Shown here: piece after piece, positions 24,467 to 32,845 of the stretch | Layout: every line of letters starts with the position of its first letter | Numbering within the stretch: the stretch's first letter is position 1 | Source of the DNA: AC-32 sp963717725 | Lineage (GTDB): Bacteria; Actinomycetota; Thermoleophilia; Gaiellales; Gaiellaceae | Assembly: GCA_963717725.1 (NCBI GenBank) | Contig: CAVQWS010000027.1 | Coordinates: 186,001-250,000, forward strand | DNA: 64,000 bases | Direction: 5' to 3' | Position numbers and translations under genes: made by a program | Notes under the pieces: generated by a model | Seen by the model: only the letters and a program-made list of their open reading frames with translations | What the model was told of the DNA's origin: nothing | Databases searched by the model: none

Positions 24467-24923
24467 AGTGGTCTGCGAAACCTCGCGCGATCTGGATTCG
24501 GCCTGCCTCCAGGTCCACCTGCTGCACGCACGCGCCGACGAGCGGGAGCAGCAGGCCAGAGTCGAGCTCGAGCGCGTCGTTCGCCGGGCCGGGATGGATA
24601 GCGGTGACGCGGCCGAGCGGCCGGCCCTCCTCCTCGACGATCAGGCCGAGCAGCTGGAACTCGTAGTACTCGTCCTCGCCGGGCTGCGGCAGCTCGTCAC
24701 GCGGCACCGCGAGCTCGGCGCCCCGCGGCGGTTCGCGGTCGAGCCGGATCACAGGGCGGCCGCGGGAGCGCTTCGAGGCGACGACCTTGGCGGGCTCGCC
24801 GTCCACGTGCAGCGTTGCGCCCTTGGCGAAGCGCGCCTCGTCCTCGCTCGCGTGCTCGACGAAGAACGACCCGTCGAGCCCGTGCGGCTTGCCGACGCGG
24901 CCGACCTTGACCAGGTCCGTCAT
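24465..24923 (-). CDS. rimM: ribosome maturation factor RimM
   Basis: 152 residues. RimM binds S19 and assists 30S head assembly. N-terminal LVKVGRVGKPHGLDGSFFVE is the RimM barrel signature, and the C-terminal half (YEFQLLGLIVEEEGRPLGRV) is a PRC barrel ending DLEAGRIQIARG. ATG overlaps the preceding phosphoesterase stop (ATGA). Normal, slightly short length. Confidence 0.94.
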   Translation of the reverse strand: MTDLVKVGRVGKPHGLDGSFFVEHASEDEARFAKGATLHVDGEPAKVVASKRSRGRPVIRLDREPPRGAELAVPRDELPQPGEDEYYEFQLLGLIVEEEGRPLGRVTAIHPGPANDALELDSGLLLPLVGACVQQVDLEAGRIQIARGFADH

Positions 24924-25612
24924 CCGCCGAAGAGGGCGAGCGCCTCGGCTCGCGGGGCAGAGACCAGGATGTTCTCGGCCGCGATCTCCTCGGCCCGCGG
25001 GTGTCCGGACGCACGCACGAGCTCCGCCGCGCGCTCGAGGTCGTATTCGGTGTGCCGCAGCTCGACGCCCTCGTCAAGAATCGCCCAGTAGGCGCCGGGC
25101 TGGCCTTCGTAGGGCCACCCGATGCTGCCTGCGTTGACGAACAGCTTGTCGCCCACGCAGCGCTCGAGCTGCATGTGCGTGTGCCCGGCGATCACGCGGC
25201 GCTGCTCGACCTCGCGCAGCAGGGCCTCGAGCTTCTCGTCCGTCGTCAGCTCGGTGACGATCGTCCGGTCGTCGTCCGGCGCAGCGTGGACGTAGAGGGT
25301 GTCGTCGAGCACGGCCGAGAACGGCAGGCCGGCCAGCCAGCTCGCCTGCTCCTCGTCGAGCCGCTCGAGCAACCAGTCAAGCCCGTCGTCGCCGGTGTAC
25401 TCGTCGGCGAAGAGGCGGTCGGCATTGCCGCGGATGCAATGGGCGTTCGGCAGGGAACGAAGCAGCTCGACGACCTCCCGCGGCTGCGGCGGCCCGGCGG
25501 CGATGTCACCGCCGACCACGATCGCGTCCACGCCCTCGCGCTCGACCTCGGCGAGCACGGCTTCGAGCGCCGGCAGGTTCCCGTGGATGTCGTAGAGCGC
25601 GGCGACGCGCAG
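24920..25612 (-). CDS. metallophosphoesterase (YfcE/diadenosine tetraphosphatase-like), probable CTG start
   Basis: 230 residues from CTG 25612. Starting there restores RVAALYDIHGNLPALEAVLA with the first metal-binding D-x-H motif; then VVGGDIAAGP, IRGNADRL, AGHTHMQLE and VNAGSIGWP complete the calcineurin-like set. The first canonical codon (GTG 25558) would delete the D-x-H strand and kill the metal site. The CTG lies 4 nt after the khpA stop. Substrate unknown; relatives hydrolyse cyclic or phosphodiester substrates. A phosphoesterase between khpA and rimM is not part of the classic operon. Confidence 0.85.
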   Translation of the reverse strand: MRVAALYDIHGNLPALEAVLAEVEREGVDAIVVGGDIAAGPPQPREVVELLRSLPNAHCIRGNADRLFADEYTGDDGLDWLLERLDEEQASWLAGLPFSAVLDDTLYVHAAPDDDRTIVTELTTDEKLEALLREVEQRRVIAGHTHMQLERCVGDKLFVNAGSIGWPYEGQPGAYWAILDEGVELRHTEYDLERAAELVRASGHPRAEEIAAENILVSAPRAEALALFGG

Positions 25613-25616
25613 AGCG

Positions 25617-25856
25617 CTACTCCACGATCTCGAGCAGCGTCCGGCCGCTGCGACGCGCGGCCGAGGCGCGAACGACGGTGCGCAGCGCCCGGGCGATCCG
25701 GCCCTGGCGGCCGATCACCTTGCCCACGTCGTCCTTGGCGACGTAGAGCTCGATCACCAGATCGCCCTCGCGCTCGAGCTCCTCGACCCGGACCTCGTCC
25801 GGCTCGTCCACCAGCCGACGGGCCAGGTACTCGACGAGCTCAGCCGAGCTGGACAC
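25617..25856 (-). CDS. khpA: KH-domain RNA-binding protein KhpA
   Basis: 79 residues with one type II KH domain; the GxxG loop is GKVIGRQGRIARAL. KhpA binds many RNAs, often with KhpB/Jag. Located directly after rpsP as in most Gram-positive bacteria. GTG start overlaps rpsP by 17 bp. Confidence 0.92.
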   Translation of the reverse strand: MSSSAELVEYLARRLVDEPDEVRVEELEREGDLVIELYVAKDDVGKVIGRQGRIARALRTVVRASAARRSGRTLLEIVE

Positions 25857-26088
25857 CCTTGGCCTTCAACAGGCGCTGAACAGTCGACGAGGGCTGTGCG
25901 CCCTTCGAGATCCAGTCCTTGATCCGCTCCTCGTCGAGCTCGATCGTCGACGGGTCGGTCTGGGGGTTGTAGCGGCCCACGATCTCCAGGAACTTGCCGT
26001 CGCGCGGCGAGCGCGAGTCCGCCGCGACGATGCGGTAGACGGGGTTCTTCTTCGACCCGACTCGGGTCAGCCTCAGCTTGACTGCCAA
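25840..26088 (-). CDS. rpsP: 30S ribosomal protein S16
   Basis: 82 residues: AVKLRLTRVGSKKNPVYRIV start, GKFLEIVGRYNPQTDPSTIE, ending QRLLKAKGVQLG. The TTG at 26088 is chosen because GGAGG stands 7 nt upstream and the next residues match the S16 N-terminus; longer in-frame extensions are Arg-rich and run into ffh. Confidence 0.95.
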   Translation of the reverse strand: MAVKLRLTRVGSKKNPVYRIVAADSRSPRDGKFLEIVGRYNPQTDPSTIELDEERIKDWISKGAQPSSTVQRLLKAKGVQLG

Positions 26089-26092
26089 ACGG

Positions 26093-27484
26093 TTACCTCC
26101 GTGATCTCGACTTCTTGCGCTTGCTCTTCTTCTTCTTCGTCGCCGAGCGCGTCTGGCCATTCTGACCCTGCGGCGCGCCGGGCAGCGCGGGCATCTTGCC
26201 CTTTCCGAGCTGCTTCATCATCTTCGCCATCTGCTTGCGGGCCTCGAGCAGCTGGTTGACCTGCTCGACGGACGTGCCGCTGCCGGCCGCGATCCGCTTG
26301 CGCCGCGAGCCGTCGATCACGTGCGGGATGCGCCGCTCCTGCGGCGTCATCGAGAGCACGATCCCCTCGACCCGCGCGAGCTGGCGCTCGTCCACGTCGT
26401 CCAGGCCCTCGAGCTGCTTGCCCATCCCAGGAATCATCTTCAGCACGCCCTGCAGCGGGCCCATCCGGCGGAGCATCTTGTAGCTGCGCAAGAAGTCGTC
26501 GAAGGTGAACTCGCCCTGCATCATGCGGCGCTCCATCTCGGCGCGCTCGTCGTCCTCGACCGCGGCCTCGGCCTTCTCGATCAGGCTGAGAACGTCGCCC
26601 ATGCCGAGGATCCGCTGGGCCATCCGGTCGGGGTGGAAGTACTCGAGCTGGTCGAGCCGCTCGCCGACCGAGACAAGCTTGATCGGCTTGCCGGTGACCG
26701 CCTTGACGGAAAGTGCCGCACCGCCGCGGGCATCGCCGTCGAGCTTCGTCAGCACGACGCCGTCGAAGGCGACTCGCTCGGCGAAGGCCTCGGCCACGCG
26801 GACGGCGTCCTGGCCGGTCATCGAGTCGAGCACGAGCAGCACGTTCGTCGGCCGCGTCGCGTCGCGCACGGCTGCGAGCTCCTCCATCAGCGCCTCGTCC
26901 ACGTGGAGGCGGCCGGCGGTGTCGAGGATCACCGTGTCGAGGCCTTCGGCGCCGGCCTGCTCGAGTCCCTGCTGCACGGCCTTGACCGGGTCGGAGCGTT
27001 CCTCGCTGAAGACGGGCACCTGAATCTGGCGGCCGAGCTGTTCGAGCTGGTCGATCGCGGCGGGACGCTGCAGGTCGGCCGCGACGAGCCCAGGCTTGCG
27101 GCCTTCCTTGCGCAACAGCAGAGCGAGCTTGGCGGCGGCGGTGGTTTTGCCCGAGCCCTGCAGGCCGGCGAGCAGGATCACGGTCGGCGGCCTGCCGGCG
27201 AACGCGAGCCTGGAATCGCCCGAGCCCATCAGCGCCGTCAGCTCTTCCTGGACGATCTTCACGACCTGCTGGCCTGGCGTCAGGCTCTTGGCCACGTCCG
27301 CGCCGAGCGCCCGCTCGCGCACGCGGGCAACGAAGTCCTTCACGACCTCGAAGTTGACGTCGGCCTCGAGCAGCGCGAGCCGGACCTCGCGCATCGCGCG
27401 CGAGATCGACTCCTCATCCAGGCGTCCCTGCTTGCGCAGGTCGCCGAGGGCGCTCTGGAGGCGGTCTGAGAGGGTGTCGAACAC
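26093..27484 (-). CDS. ffh: signal recognition particle protein Ffh
   Basis: 463 residues. The N and G domains carry GLQGSGKTTAAAKLALLLRK (P-loop, about residue 107), DTAGRLHVDEALMEEL and TKLDGDARGGAAL. The M domain holds MLRRMGPLQGVLKMIPGMGK and RKRIAAGSGTSVEQVNQLL, and the end is Met/Lys/Ser-rich. With 4.5S RNA and FtsY (also in this window) it targets membrane proteins. GTG start with TAGACT 8 nt upstream and no SD; first gene of the ribosome/secretion operon. Confidence 0.96.
   Translation of the reverse strand: MFDTLSDRLQSALGDLRKQGRLDEESISRAMREVRLALLEADVNFEVVKDFVARVRERALGADVAKSLTPGQQVVKIVQEELTALMGSGDSRLAFAGRPPTVILLAGLQGSGKTTAAAKLALLLRKEGRKPGLVAADLQRPAAIDQLEQLGRQIQVPVFSEERSDPVKAVQQGLEQAGAEGLDTVILDTAGRLHVDEALMEELAAVRDATRPTNVLLVLDSMTGQDAVRVAEAFAERVAFDGVVLTKLDGDARGGAALSVKAVTGKPIKLVSVGERLDQLEYFHPDRMAQRILGMGDVLSLIEKAEAAVEDDERAEMERRMMQGEFTFDDFLRSYKMLRRMGPLQGVLKMIPGMGKQLEGLDDVDERQLARVEGIVLSMTPQERRIPHVIDGSRRKRIAAGSGTSVEQVNQLLEARKQMAKMMKQLGKGKMPALPGAPQGQNGQTRSATKKKKSKRKKSRSRR
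26096..26100 (-). promoter_or_regulatory. Shine-Dalgarno GGAGG fixing the TTG start of rpsP
   Basis: Minus-strand GGAGG lies inside the ffh stop region (GGAGG-TAA) and 7 nt before the TTG, so rpsP translation is tied to ffh termination. Confidence 0.7.
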
Positions 27485-27492
27485 GGCCTGGC

Positions 27493-27498
27493 AGTCTA
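27493..27498 (-). promoter_or_regulatory. -10 hexamer TAGACT, leaderless promoter for the ffh operon
   Basis: Minus-strand TAGACT with an 8-nt spacer to the GTG of ffh, no SD between. Confidence 0.45.
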
Positions 27499-27610
27499 GC
27501 CGCGCGGGTTTTTGGGTAGGCGGAGCTCGTGGCCGCGGATGCGAAGGGAAGGCAGCAAGGGCTGCTGCACATGCTCGGCATTGGGGCGGTAAACGACCGA
27601 AAGGAGCGAC

Positions 27611-27817
27611 ATGGCAGACATCGCAAAGGTGATCACGGTGATCGGCTCGTCCCCGGAGAGCTTCGCGAAGGCCGCTGATGCGGCCGTTCGGGAGGCGTCG
27701 AAGACGTTGCGCGGGATCTCGGGCGCGGACGTGATCTCGATGAGCGCCGTCGTCGAGGGCGACCGCATCAGCGAGTACCGCACCACGGTGAACATCGCCT
27801 TCGCGGTCGAGCGCTAA
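27611..27817 (+). CDS. dodecin-type flavin-binding protein
   Basis: 68 residues: KVITVIGSSPESFAKAADAA, then SGADVISMSAVVEGDRISEY and TTVNIAFAVE. This is the complete dodecin fold, which forms hollow dodecamers storing FMN, riboflavin or CoA-related ligands. SD AAAGGAGCGAC precedes the ATG. Stop overlaps the convergent Gfo/Idh stop as CTAA. Confidence 0.92.
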   Translation: MADIAKVITVIGSSPESFAKAADAAVREASKTLRGISGADVISMSAVVEGDRISEYRTTVNIAFAVER

Positions 27818-28773
27818 GACGGTTCCGCGGAGGCGTATAGCGCCTCGAGCGCGCGGGCGTTGCCGACCGCGTCGGCGCGGCCGAGCAACGGCTCGGCCTC
27901 GCCGCGGATTGCCTCACTCAGATTCTCGAGCTCGAGCTGGTAGGAGTTCACCCGCTCGGTCTCGACGCGCTCGACGGCGCCGTCGTGCCGGATCTCGATC
28001 AGCGGCGCGTGGGCGTGCCAGGGATCGTCCAGGAAGAGCGAGCCCTCCTCGCCGATCACCTCGAGCTCGTCGCGCGACGGCAGCACGAAGCCGCAGTCGA
28101 AGTGCGCCATCACGCCGTTGTCCTGGAGCATCACGCCGGCGAACACGACGTCGACACCGTCTCCACCGAGCACCTGGACGCCCGCGGCGTGCCGCGGCTC
28201 ACCGCCGAGCAGCCGCGCCGCGCTGACGCAGTAGCAGCCGACGTCCATCAGGGCTCCACCGTCTAGGCCGGAGAGCAGCCGCACGTTGTCCGGGTCGTCC
28301 TCGATCGTGAAGCTGAAGGACGAGCGGATCACGCGCGGCGCCCCAACCGCGCCGGCGTCGACCAACTCGGTCAGTTTTTGGGTTTGCGGGTTGTGGCGCC
28401 ACATGAACGCCTCTGACAGCAGGCGCCCCGACCGGTCGGCAGCGTCGAAGGCGGCCTCGACCTCCGCGGCCCGTCGCGACAGCGGCTTCTCGCAGAGCAC
28501 GTGCTTCCCCGCCTCGACCGCGCGGATCGACCACTCGCAGTGCATCGAGTTCGGCAGGGAGATGTAGACCGCGTCGACGTCGGGATCGTCGAGCAGCGCC
28601 TCGTAGCTGCCGTAGGAGCGCTCGATGCCCCACTCGCGTGCGTACGTCTCCGCGCGGGCGGCGTCACGGCTCGCGACCGCGATCAGGTCGCACTTATCCG
28701 AGGCCTGGGCCGGCGGGATCACGAGCCGGTTGATGTGCGCCGTGGAGACGATTCCCCACTTGACGGGCCTCAT
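27814..28773 (-). CDS. Gfo/Idh/MocA family NAD(P)-dependent sugar oxidoreductase
   Basis: 319 residues. N-terminal Rossmann fold KWGIVSTAHINRLVIPPAQA, the EKP motif in HVLCEKPLSRRAAEVE (about residue 95) and the C-terminal alpha/beta domain with GGGALMDVGCYCV-like GGALMDVGCYCVSAARLLGG. Relatives oxidise xylose, glucose-fructose, or inositols; last gene of the pentose operon, so an aldose is a fair guess. ATG overlaps the SDR stop (ATGA). Confidence 0.88.
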   Translation of the reverse strand: MRPVKWGIVSTAHINRLVIPPAQASDKCDLIAVASRDAARAETYAREWGIERSYGSYEALLDDPDVDAVYISLPNSMHCEWSIRAVEAGKHVLCEKPLSRRAAEVEAAFDAADRSGRLLSEAFMWRHNPQTQKLTELVDAGAVGAPRVIRSSFSFTIEDDPDNVRLLSGLDGGALMDVGCYCVSAARLLGGEPRHAAGVQVLGGDGVDVVFAGVMLQDNGVMAHFDCGFVLPSRDELEVIGEEGSLFLDDPWHAHAPLIEIRHDGAVERVETERVNSYQLELENLSEAIRGEAEPLLGRADAVGNARALEALYASAEPS

Positions 28774-29474
28774 CCCCACGACGACTCCGTCACCGGCCGG
28801 AGGGCCGTCTCGAGGATGCGATGCGTCCGAGGCCGCGTCAGGGCGAAGAGGACGACCTCCGCCACGTCCTCCGGACTCATCATTCCCGCGAGCTCCGGCA
28901 TCTCGGGAGTTCGTCCGCGGCCCATCGCGAAGTCGGTCGCGACACCGCCCGGGCAGATGTTCGTGCACCGCACTCCCCGTTCGCGAAGCTCGTGGTCCAT
29001 CGCGCGAGTGAAGCCAACCTGCGCGAACTTCGACGCGCAGTAGACCGCCTCGAACGGGAGACCGCGCCGCCCCGCCTCGGAGGCGATCGTGATGAGGTCG
29101 GCCTCGCCACTCTCGAGCAGGTGCGGCAGCGCGGCGCGCACCGCGTACAGCGTTCCCTTGACGTTCACGTCGATCATCTCCTCGAGGTGTTCGGGCGAAA
29201 GCTCGAGGAACGGCCCGTAGGCACCGACCCCGGCGTTGGCGACGAGGATGTCGAGGCGCCCGAAACGGTCGACCGTCTCGCCGACGATCTGCTCGAGGTC
29301 GGCCGGGTTGCGCACGTCGCACGGACGCGCGACCACGTCTTCGAGCCCGAGGTCGTCGCCGCTGCGGGACGCCAACCCGAGGCCGACGCCGGCGGCCGCC
29401 AGCATCTGCGCGACCGCGCGGCCGATCCCGCGGCTCGCCCCGGTGACCAGCGCGGCCTTCCCATCCAGTGTCAT
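28770..29474 (-). CDS. short-chain dehydrogenase/reductase
   Basis: 234 residues. Classical SDR: cofactor loop VTGASRGIGRAVAQML, NAG motif VANAGVGAYGPF, catalytic YCASK (about residue 150), ending before an SDR-typical ICPGGVATDF. SD GGAGGAG and the ATGA overlap with xylB support the start. Substrate unknown; position in the pentose operon suggests a sugar or polyol. Confidence 0.88.
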   Translation of the reverse strand: MTLDGKAALVTGASRGIGRAVAQMLAAAGVGLGLASRSGDDLGLEDVVARPCDVRNPADLEQIVGETVDRFGRLDILVANAGVGAYGPFLELSPEHLEEMIDVNVKGTLYAVRAALPHLLESGEADLITIASEAGRRGLPFEAVYCASKFAQVGFTRAMDHELRERGVRCTNICPGGVATDFAMGRGRTPEMPELAGMMSPEDVAEVVLFALTRPRTHRILETALRPVTESSWG

Positions 29475-30913
29475 CGCTCCTCCAGGTGTTCGAGGGACGG
29501 ATACAACGCGCGGAAGCGAGGGTAACCGGCCTCGTACGCGCGCATCCAGCCTGCGTCGGGCTCGAACCGCTCGCGGGGCCGGACACATTCCTCGACCGCC
29601 TCGTGGACGTCCGAGAACGCACCCGCGGCAACCGCGCCGAGCAGGGCCGCGCCGAACGCGGCTCCTTCCTCGGCGGCCGTGAGCTCCAGCGGGATTCCAA
29701 GGGTTGAGGCGACGACTTGCAGCCAGAGCCGGCTGCGGGCGCCGCCGCCCGAGACGCGCCCACTCTCCGGGCGGACGCCCAGCTGCCGCAGAAGCTCGAG
29801 CGAGTCGCGCAGGCCGTAGGCGACGCCCTCGAGGACGGCACGGGTGAGGGCCGGGCGGCCGTGCTCGAGCCCAAGGCCGATGAACGCGGCGCGTGCGTGC
29901 GGGTCCGCGTGCGGCGTCCGCTCGCCGGAGAGATACGGGAGGAACAGCACCCCGTCGGCACCCGGCTCGACGTCCTCGGCCTCCGCGAGAAGCTCGTCGT
30001 ACGCGACGTCCGGGGCGAATGTGTCCCGGAACCAACGGAGCGAGCCGGCGGCGGAGAGCATCACGCCCATTGCGTGCCAGGTCCCGGGAACGGCGTGGCA
30101 GAAGACGTGGAGGCGCGCCTGCGGCTCGGGCGCGTACGCGGGCAGCGCCGCGAAGACGACTCCGGAGGTGCCGAGGACCACCGAGAGCGGCCCCGGCCCG
30201 GCAACGCCGACCCCCAGCGCGCCTGCCGCCTGGTCCCCCGCTCCGGCGGCAACCGGTGTCCCATTCGGTGTTCGGCCGGAGACCTCGGGCGACTCCAGGG
30301 CCTTCGGCAGCCACTCGGTCGGGAGCTCGAGCGCCTCGAGCACCTCGCCGCTCCAGCGCCGCTCGGCGACGTCGAACAGGAGCGTCCCCGAGGCATCGGC
30401 CACGTCGGTCGCGCGCTCACCCGTAAGGCGGAGGCGCACATAGTCCTTCGGGAGGAGGACGTGGCGAATCCGGGCGTAGGCCTCCGGCTCATGTGCGCGG
30501 AGCCAGACCAGCTTCGGCGCGGTGAAGCCGGTGAGCGCCCGGTTCCCCGTCAGGCGAATCAGCCGCTCGACGCCGATTCGCCGCTCGATCGCCTCGCACT
30601 CGGCCGAGGTGCGCTGGTCGTTCCAGAGGATCGCGGGCCGGATCACCCGGTCGGTCTCGTCGAGGGCCACGAGCCCGTGCATCTGGCCGGAGAGGCCGAT
30701 TCCTGCCGCGTGCTCGGCGTCCACTGCGGCCAGCGCAGCCTCGCTCGCGCGCCACCAGTCCTCGGGATCCTGCTCGGCCCAACCGGGCGCGGGCGTGGCC
30801 AGCGGATACTCCCGCTCCGCCCGCGCGACAACCTCGCCGTTCGGAGAGACGGCGATCGCCTTGACGCCGGTCGTGCCGACGTCGAGGCCGACGAACGTGC
30901 TACCGCGCGCCAA
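29471..30913 (-). CDS. xylB: xylulokinase
   Basis: 480 residues of the FGGY kinase family. GLDVGTTGVKAIAVSPNGEV (phosphate loop), GLSGQMHGLVALDE, ILWNDQRTSAECE, the hinge GAGDQAAGALGVGVAGPG and the C-terminal FGGY signature GVRPESGRVSGGGARSRLW. Phosphorylates D-xylulose to xylulose-5-phosphate. The TTG at 30913 overlaps the isomerase stop by 14 bp and gives the full N-terminal strand. Confidence 0.92.
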   Translation of the reverse strand: MARGSTFVGLDVGTTGVKAIAVSPNGEVVARAEREYPLATPAPGWAEQDPEDWWRASEAALAAVDAEHAAGIGLSGQMHGLVALDETDRVIRPAILWNDQRTSAECEAIERRIGVERLIRLTGNRALTGFTAPKLVWLRAHEPEAYARIRHVLLPKDYVRLRLTGERATDVADASGTLLFDVAERRWSGEVLEALELPTEWLPKALESPEVSGRTPNGTPVAAGAGDQAAGALGVGVAGPGPLSVVLGTSGVVFAALPAYAPEPQARLHVFCHAVPGTWHAMGVMLSAAGSLRWFRDTFAPDVAYDELLAEAEDVEPGADGVLFLPYLSGERTPHADPHARAAFIGLGLEHGRPALTRAVLEGVAYGLRDSLELLRQLGVRPESGRVSGGGARSRLWLQVVASTLGIPLELTAAEEGAAFGAALLGAVAAGAFSDVHEAVEECVRPRERFEPDAGWMRAYEAGYPRFRALYPSLEHLEER

Positions 30914-31913
30914 GCGCCGCGTAGACGAGCTCGTAGGCGGCCACGGCGTCCTTGCGCATCTGCGCCTCACGCAGCGCGTCGCCGTCGAGCCGTTCGGCCA
31001 CGCCGTCGATGAACTCCCAGTGCAGGACGCTCCGCCGCACTGCCTCGACCGCGTCCTCCGTGTACGGGTACAGGTCGAAGCCGAGCCGCTCGCCGTGGTC
31101 GCCGTAGCCCGCACGCCGCAGCTCGACGGCCAGCTCGAGCGTCTCCATGAACGCGGTCGCACCGACCATGTTGTCGTCGTCGAACGTGCCCCAGCCCGAG
31201 TTGGCGTGCTGGTGGCCGAGCAGGCCCTCGGAGGCGAGCAGCGCTGCGTACTCGGCCAGGTTCTCGCCGTTCATGATCAGGTGCTGCCAGTCCATGTTGA
31301 CCTGGACGTTGTCTAGCCCCTGGCGCCGGAGGGTGTGGATCACGTGGAGCGTCATCCCGACGTTGCGCATCAGGATCTTCATCGCGGGCTCCGAGTTCTT
31401 GTGCTCGAGGAAGAGCGTGATCCCGCGATCGCGACAACGCTGCGCAGCCTGGCCGATCCCGTCGAGGAACCAGGCCCAGGTCTCCGTGTACGGCGTCTGG
31501 AACGGGTAGTTGTAGCCCTCGATCCCCGGCCAGATGATGAAGTTCGCCTGGAGCTCGCCGGCGAAGTCGATCGCGTCGAGCGTCCGCTTCACGGCCTCGT
31601 TGCGCGTCGCCTCGTCGGGCGAGACGAGGCCTCCCTTGCCGAAGCGCGCGTCCAGGTGGAGACCCGTTGCCAGGCAATAGATGTCATGGCCGTCGAGGGC
31701 GTCGCGCACCTCGTCGAGGTTGTCCGCCGAGAGCTCCTGCGGGTAGTGGAACTCGTAGCCGTCGATGAGGTCGCCGAGGCCTTCCACCGCCTCGCGGACG
31801 CGCTCCACGGTCGTCTGGCCCGCGAGCTCGGGCTTGTAGCCGCCCGGCACGAAGCGCGTGGCCATCGGCCCGAAAGCCCAGATCCCGAGGCTCGTCTTGA
31901 GGCGCTCGCTCAT
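30900..31913 (-). CDS. xylA: divergent xylose isomerase-like TIM barrel protein
   Basis: 337 residues, shorter than class I/II XylA (about 390-440). NFIIWPGIEGYNYPFQTPY corresponds to the WGGREGYE region, FLEHKNSEPAMKI to the E-P-K-x-x-E-P metal and sugar-binding strand, and HQHANSGWGTFDDDNM to D-A-N-x-G-D with the following metal Asp residues. LHLDARFGKGG and MDWQHLIMNGEN add to the match. Followed directly by xylB, so D-xylose to D-xylulose is the natural assignment, but other pentose or sugar-acid isomerases fit the fold too. Confidence 0.82.
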   Translation of the reverse strand: MSERLKTSLGIWAFGPMATRFVPGGYKPELAGQTTVERVREAVEGLGDLIDGYEFHYPQELSADNLDEVRDALDGHDIYCLATGLHLDARFGKGGLVSPDEATRNEAVKRTLDAIDFAGELQANFIIWPGIEGYNYPFQTPYTETWAWFLDGIGQAAQRCRDRGITLFLEHKNSEPAMKILMRNVGMTLHVIHTLRRQGLDNVQVNMDWQHLIMNGENLAEYAALLASEGLLGHQHANSGWGTFDDDNMVGATAFMETLELAVELRRAGYGDHGERLGFDLYPYTEDAVEAVRRSVLHWEFIDGVAERLDGDALREAQMRKDAVAAYELVYAALGAR

Positions 31914-31929
31914 CGTCGGGCCAACTCGA

Positions 31930-32823
31930 TCAGATTTCCCGCGGTCGCGCTCGCCCGTACTCGTCGAGATAGTCGCTCCACGAGCGGCTCGGCGAGTAGC
32001 CGAGCATGCGCTCCGCCCTGGCGCACGAGATCCCGGACGCATCCTCGCGCGCGAGGGGTCGGATCTCGATCTGGTCGCCGTAGTACCGGCGGACGAGCTC
32101 GGCGAACGGGCGGCCGCCGACGTTGTCGGGAGACGCGATGTAGAAGACCTCGTGCCCCGCGAGGTCGGACTCGACCGCGAGCACGATCGCATCGGCGAGG
32201 TCGTACGCGTCCGAATAGCTCCAGAGGTTCGGGCTCAGCTCCGCGGGATCGCGCACCTGCGGGCCGAGGTTGCGCTCGTAGTTGTCATCGTTCTGCACCC
32301 AGCTCGGGCGAAGGGAGATGCAGCGGAGGTCCGAGCGCGCCACGGCCGCGTCCATCAGCAGCTCACCGAACCACTTCGAGAGGGCGTACGGGTCCTGCGG
32401 CCTGACCGGGTGCTCCTCGTCGACAGGCACGTACTCGGGGAGGAACTCGCGCTCCGGGAAGAAGAACCCGGGGATCGTCTCGCTCGAGATGTAGACGAAC
32501 CGCCCTACGCCGAAGCGGACCGCCGCCTCGAGGACGTTGAACGTCGCCATCAGGTTGTTCCCGAAGACGACGTGTGGAGGGTTCTTGGTCGGGTCCGGGA
32601 TCGCGCCTGCGTGGACGACGGCGTCGACGCCGCGGACGATCGCGAACGCGTCGCCCGCCTCGGTCAGGTCGGCCTGGACGTACTCGTCGGGCTCGCCGGG
32701 AAGCGTCCGCTCGAACACGCCGCGGGCAAGATCGGAGGCCCGCACGTCGTGGCCGGCCGCGAGCAGCGCGGAGACGGCGGCGGAGCCGACCTTGCCCTTC
32801 GCGCCCGTGACGAGAACGCGGAT
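31930..32823 (-). CDS. NAD-dependent epimerase/dehydratase (extended SDR)
   Basis: 297 residues. The Rossmann loop VLVTGAKGKVGSAAVSALLA requires a start near 32823; later come VDAVVHAGAIPDP, catalytic YALSKWFGELLMD (about 155) and RPSWVQNDDNYERNLGP. Fits sugar epimerases, uronate or aldose dehydrogenases of the extended SDR group. No canonical start is in frame: the codon at 32821-32823 is ATC, preceded by GGGGGGTGAAGG. A GTG at 32829-32831 is out of frame by one base, so a lost base is as likely as an ATC start. The ATG at 32745 would delete the cofactor loop. Confidence 0.82.
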   Translation of the reverse strand: MRVLVTGAKGKVGSAAVSALLAAGHDVRASDLARGVFERTLPGEPDEYVQADLTEAGDAFAIVRGVDAVVHAGAIPDPTKNPPHVVFGNNLMATFNVLEAAVRFGVGRFVYISSETIPGFFFPEREFLPEYVPVDEEHPVRPQDPYALSKWFGELLMDAAVARSDLRCISLRPSWVQNDDNYERNLGPQVRDPAELSPNLWSYSDAYDLADAIVLAVESDLAGHEVFYIASPDNVGGRPFAELVRRYYGDQIEIRPLAREDASGISCARAERMLGYSPSRSWSDYLDEYGRARPREI

Positions 32824-32845
32824 GCCTTCACCCCCCGCGGGCGGC

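Noticed and set aside
27552..27568. Hairpin GCAGC-AAGG-GCTGC before dodecin as a riboswitch
   Set aside because: Only a 5-bp stem; the 126-bp ffh-dodecin gap has no FMN-riboswitch sequence blocks.
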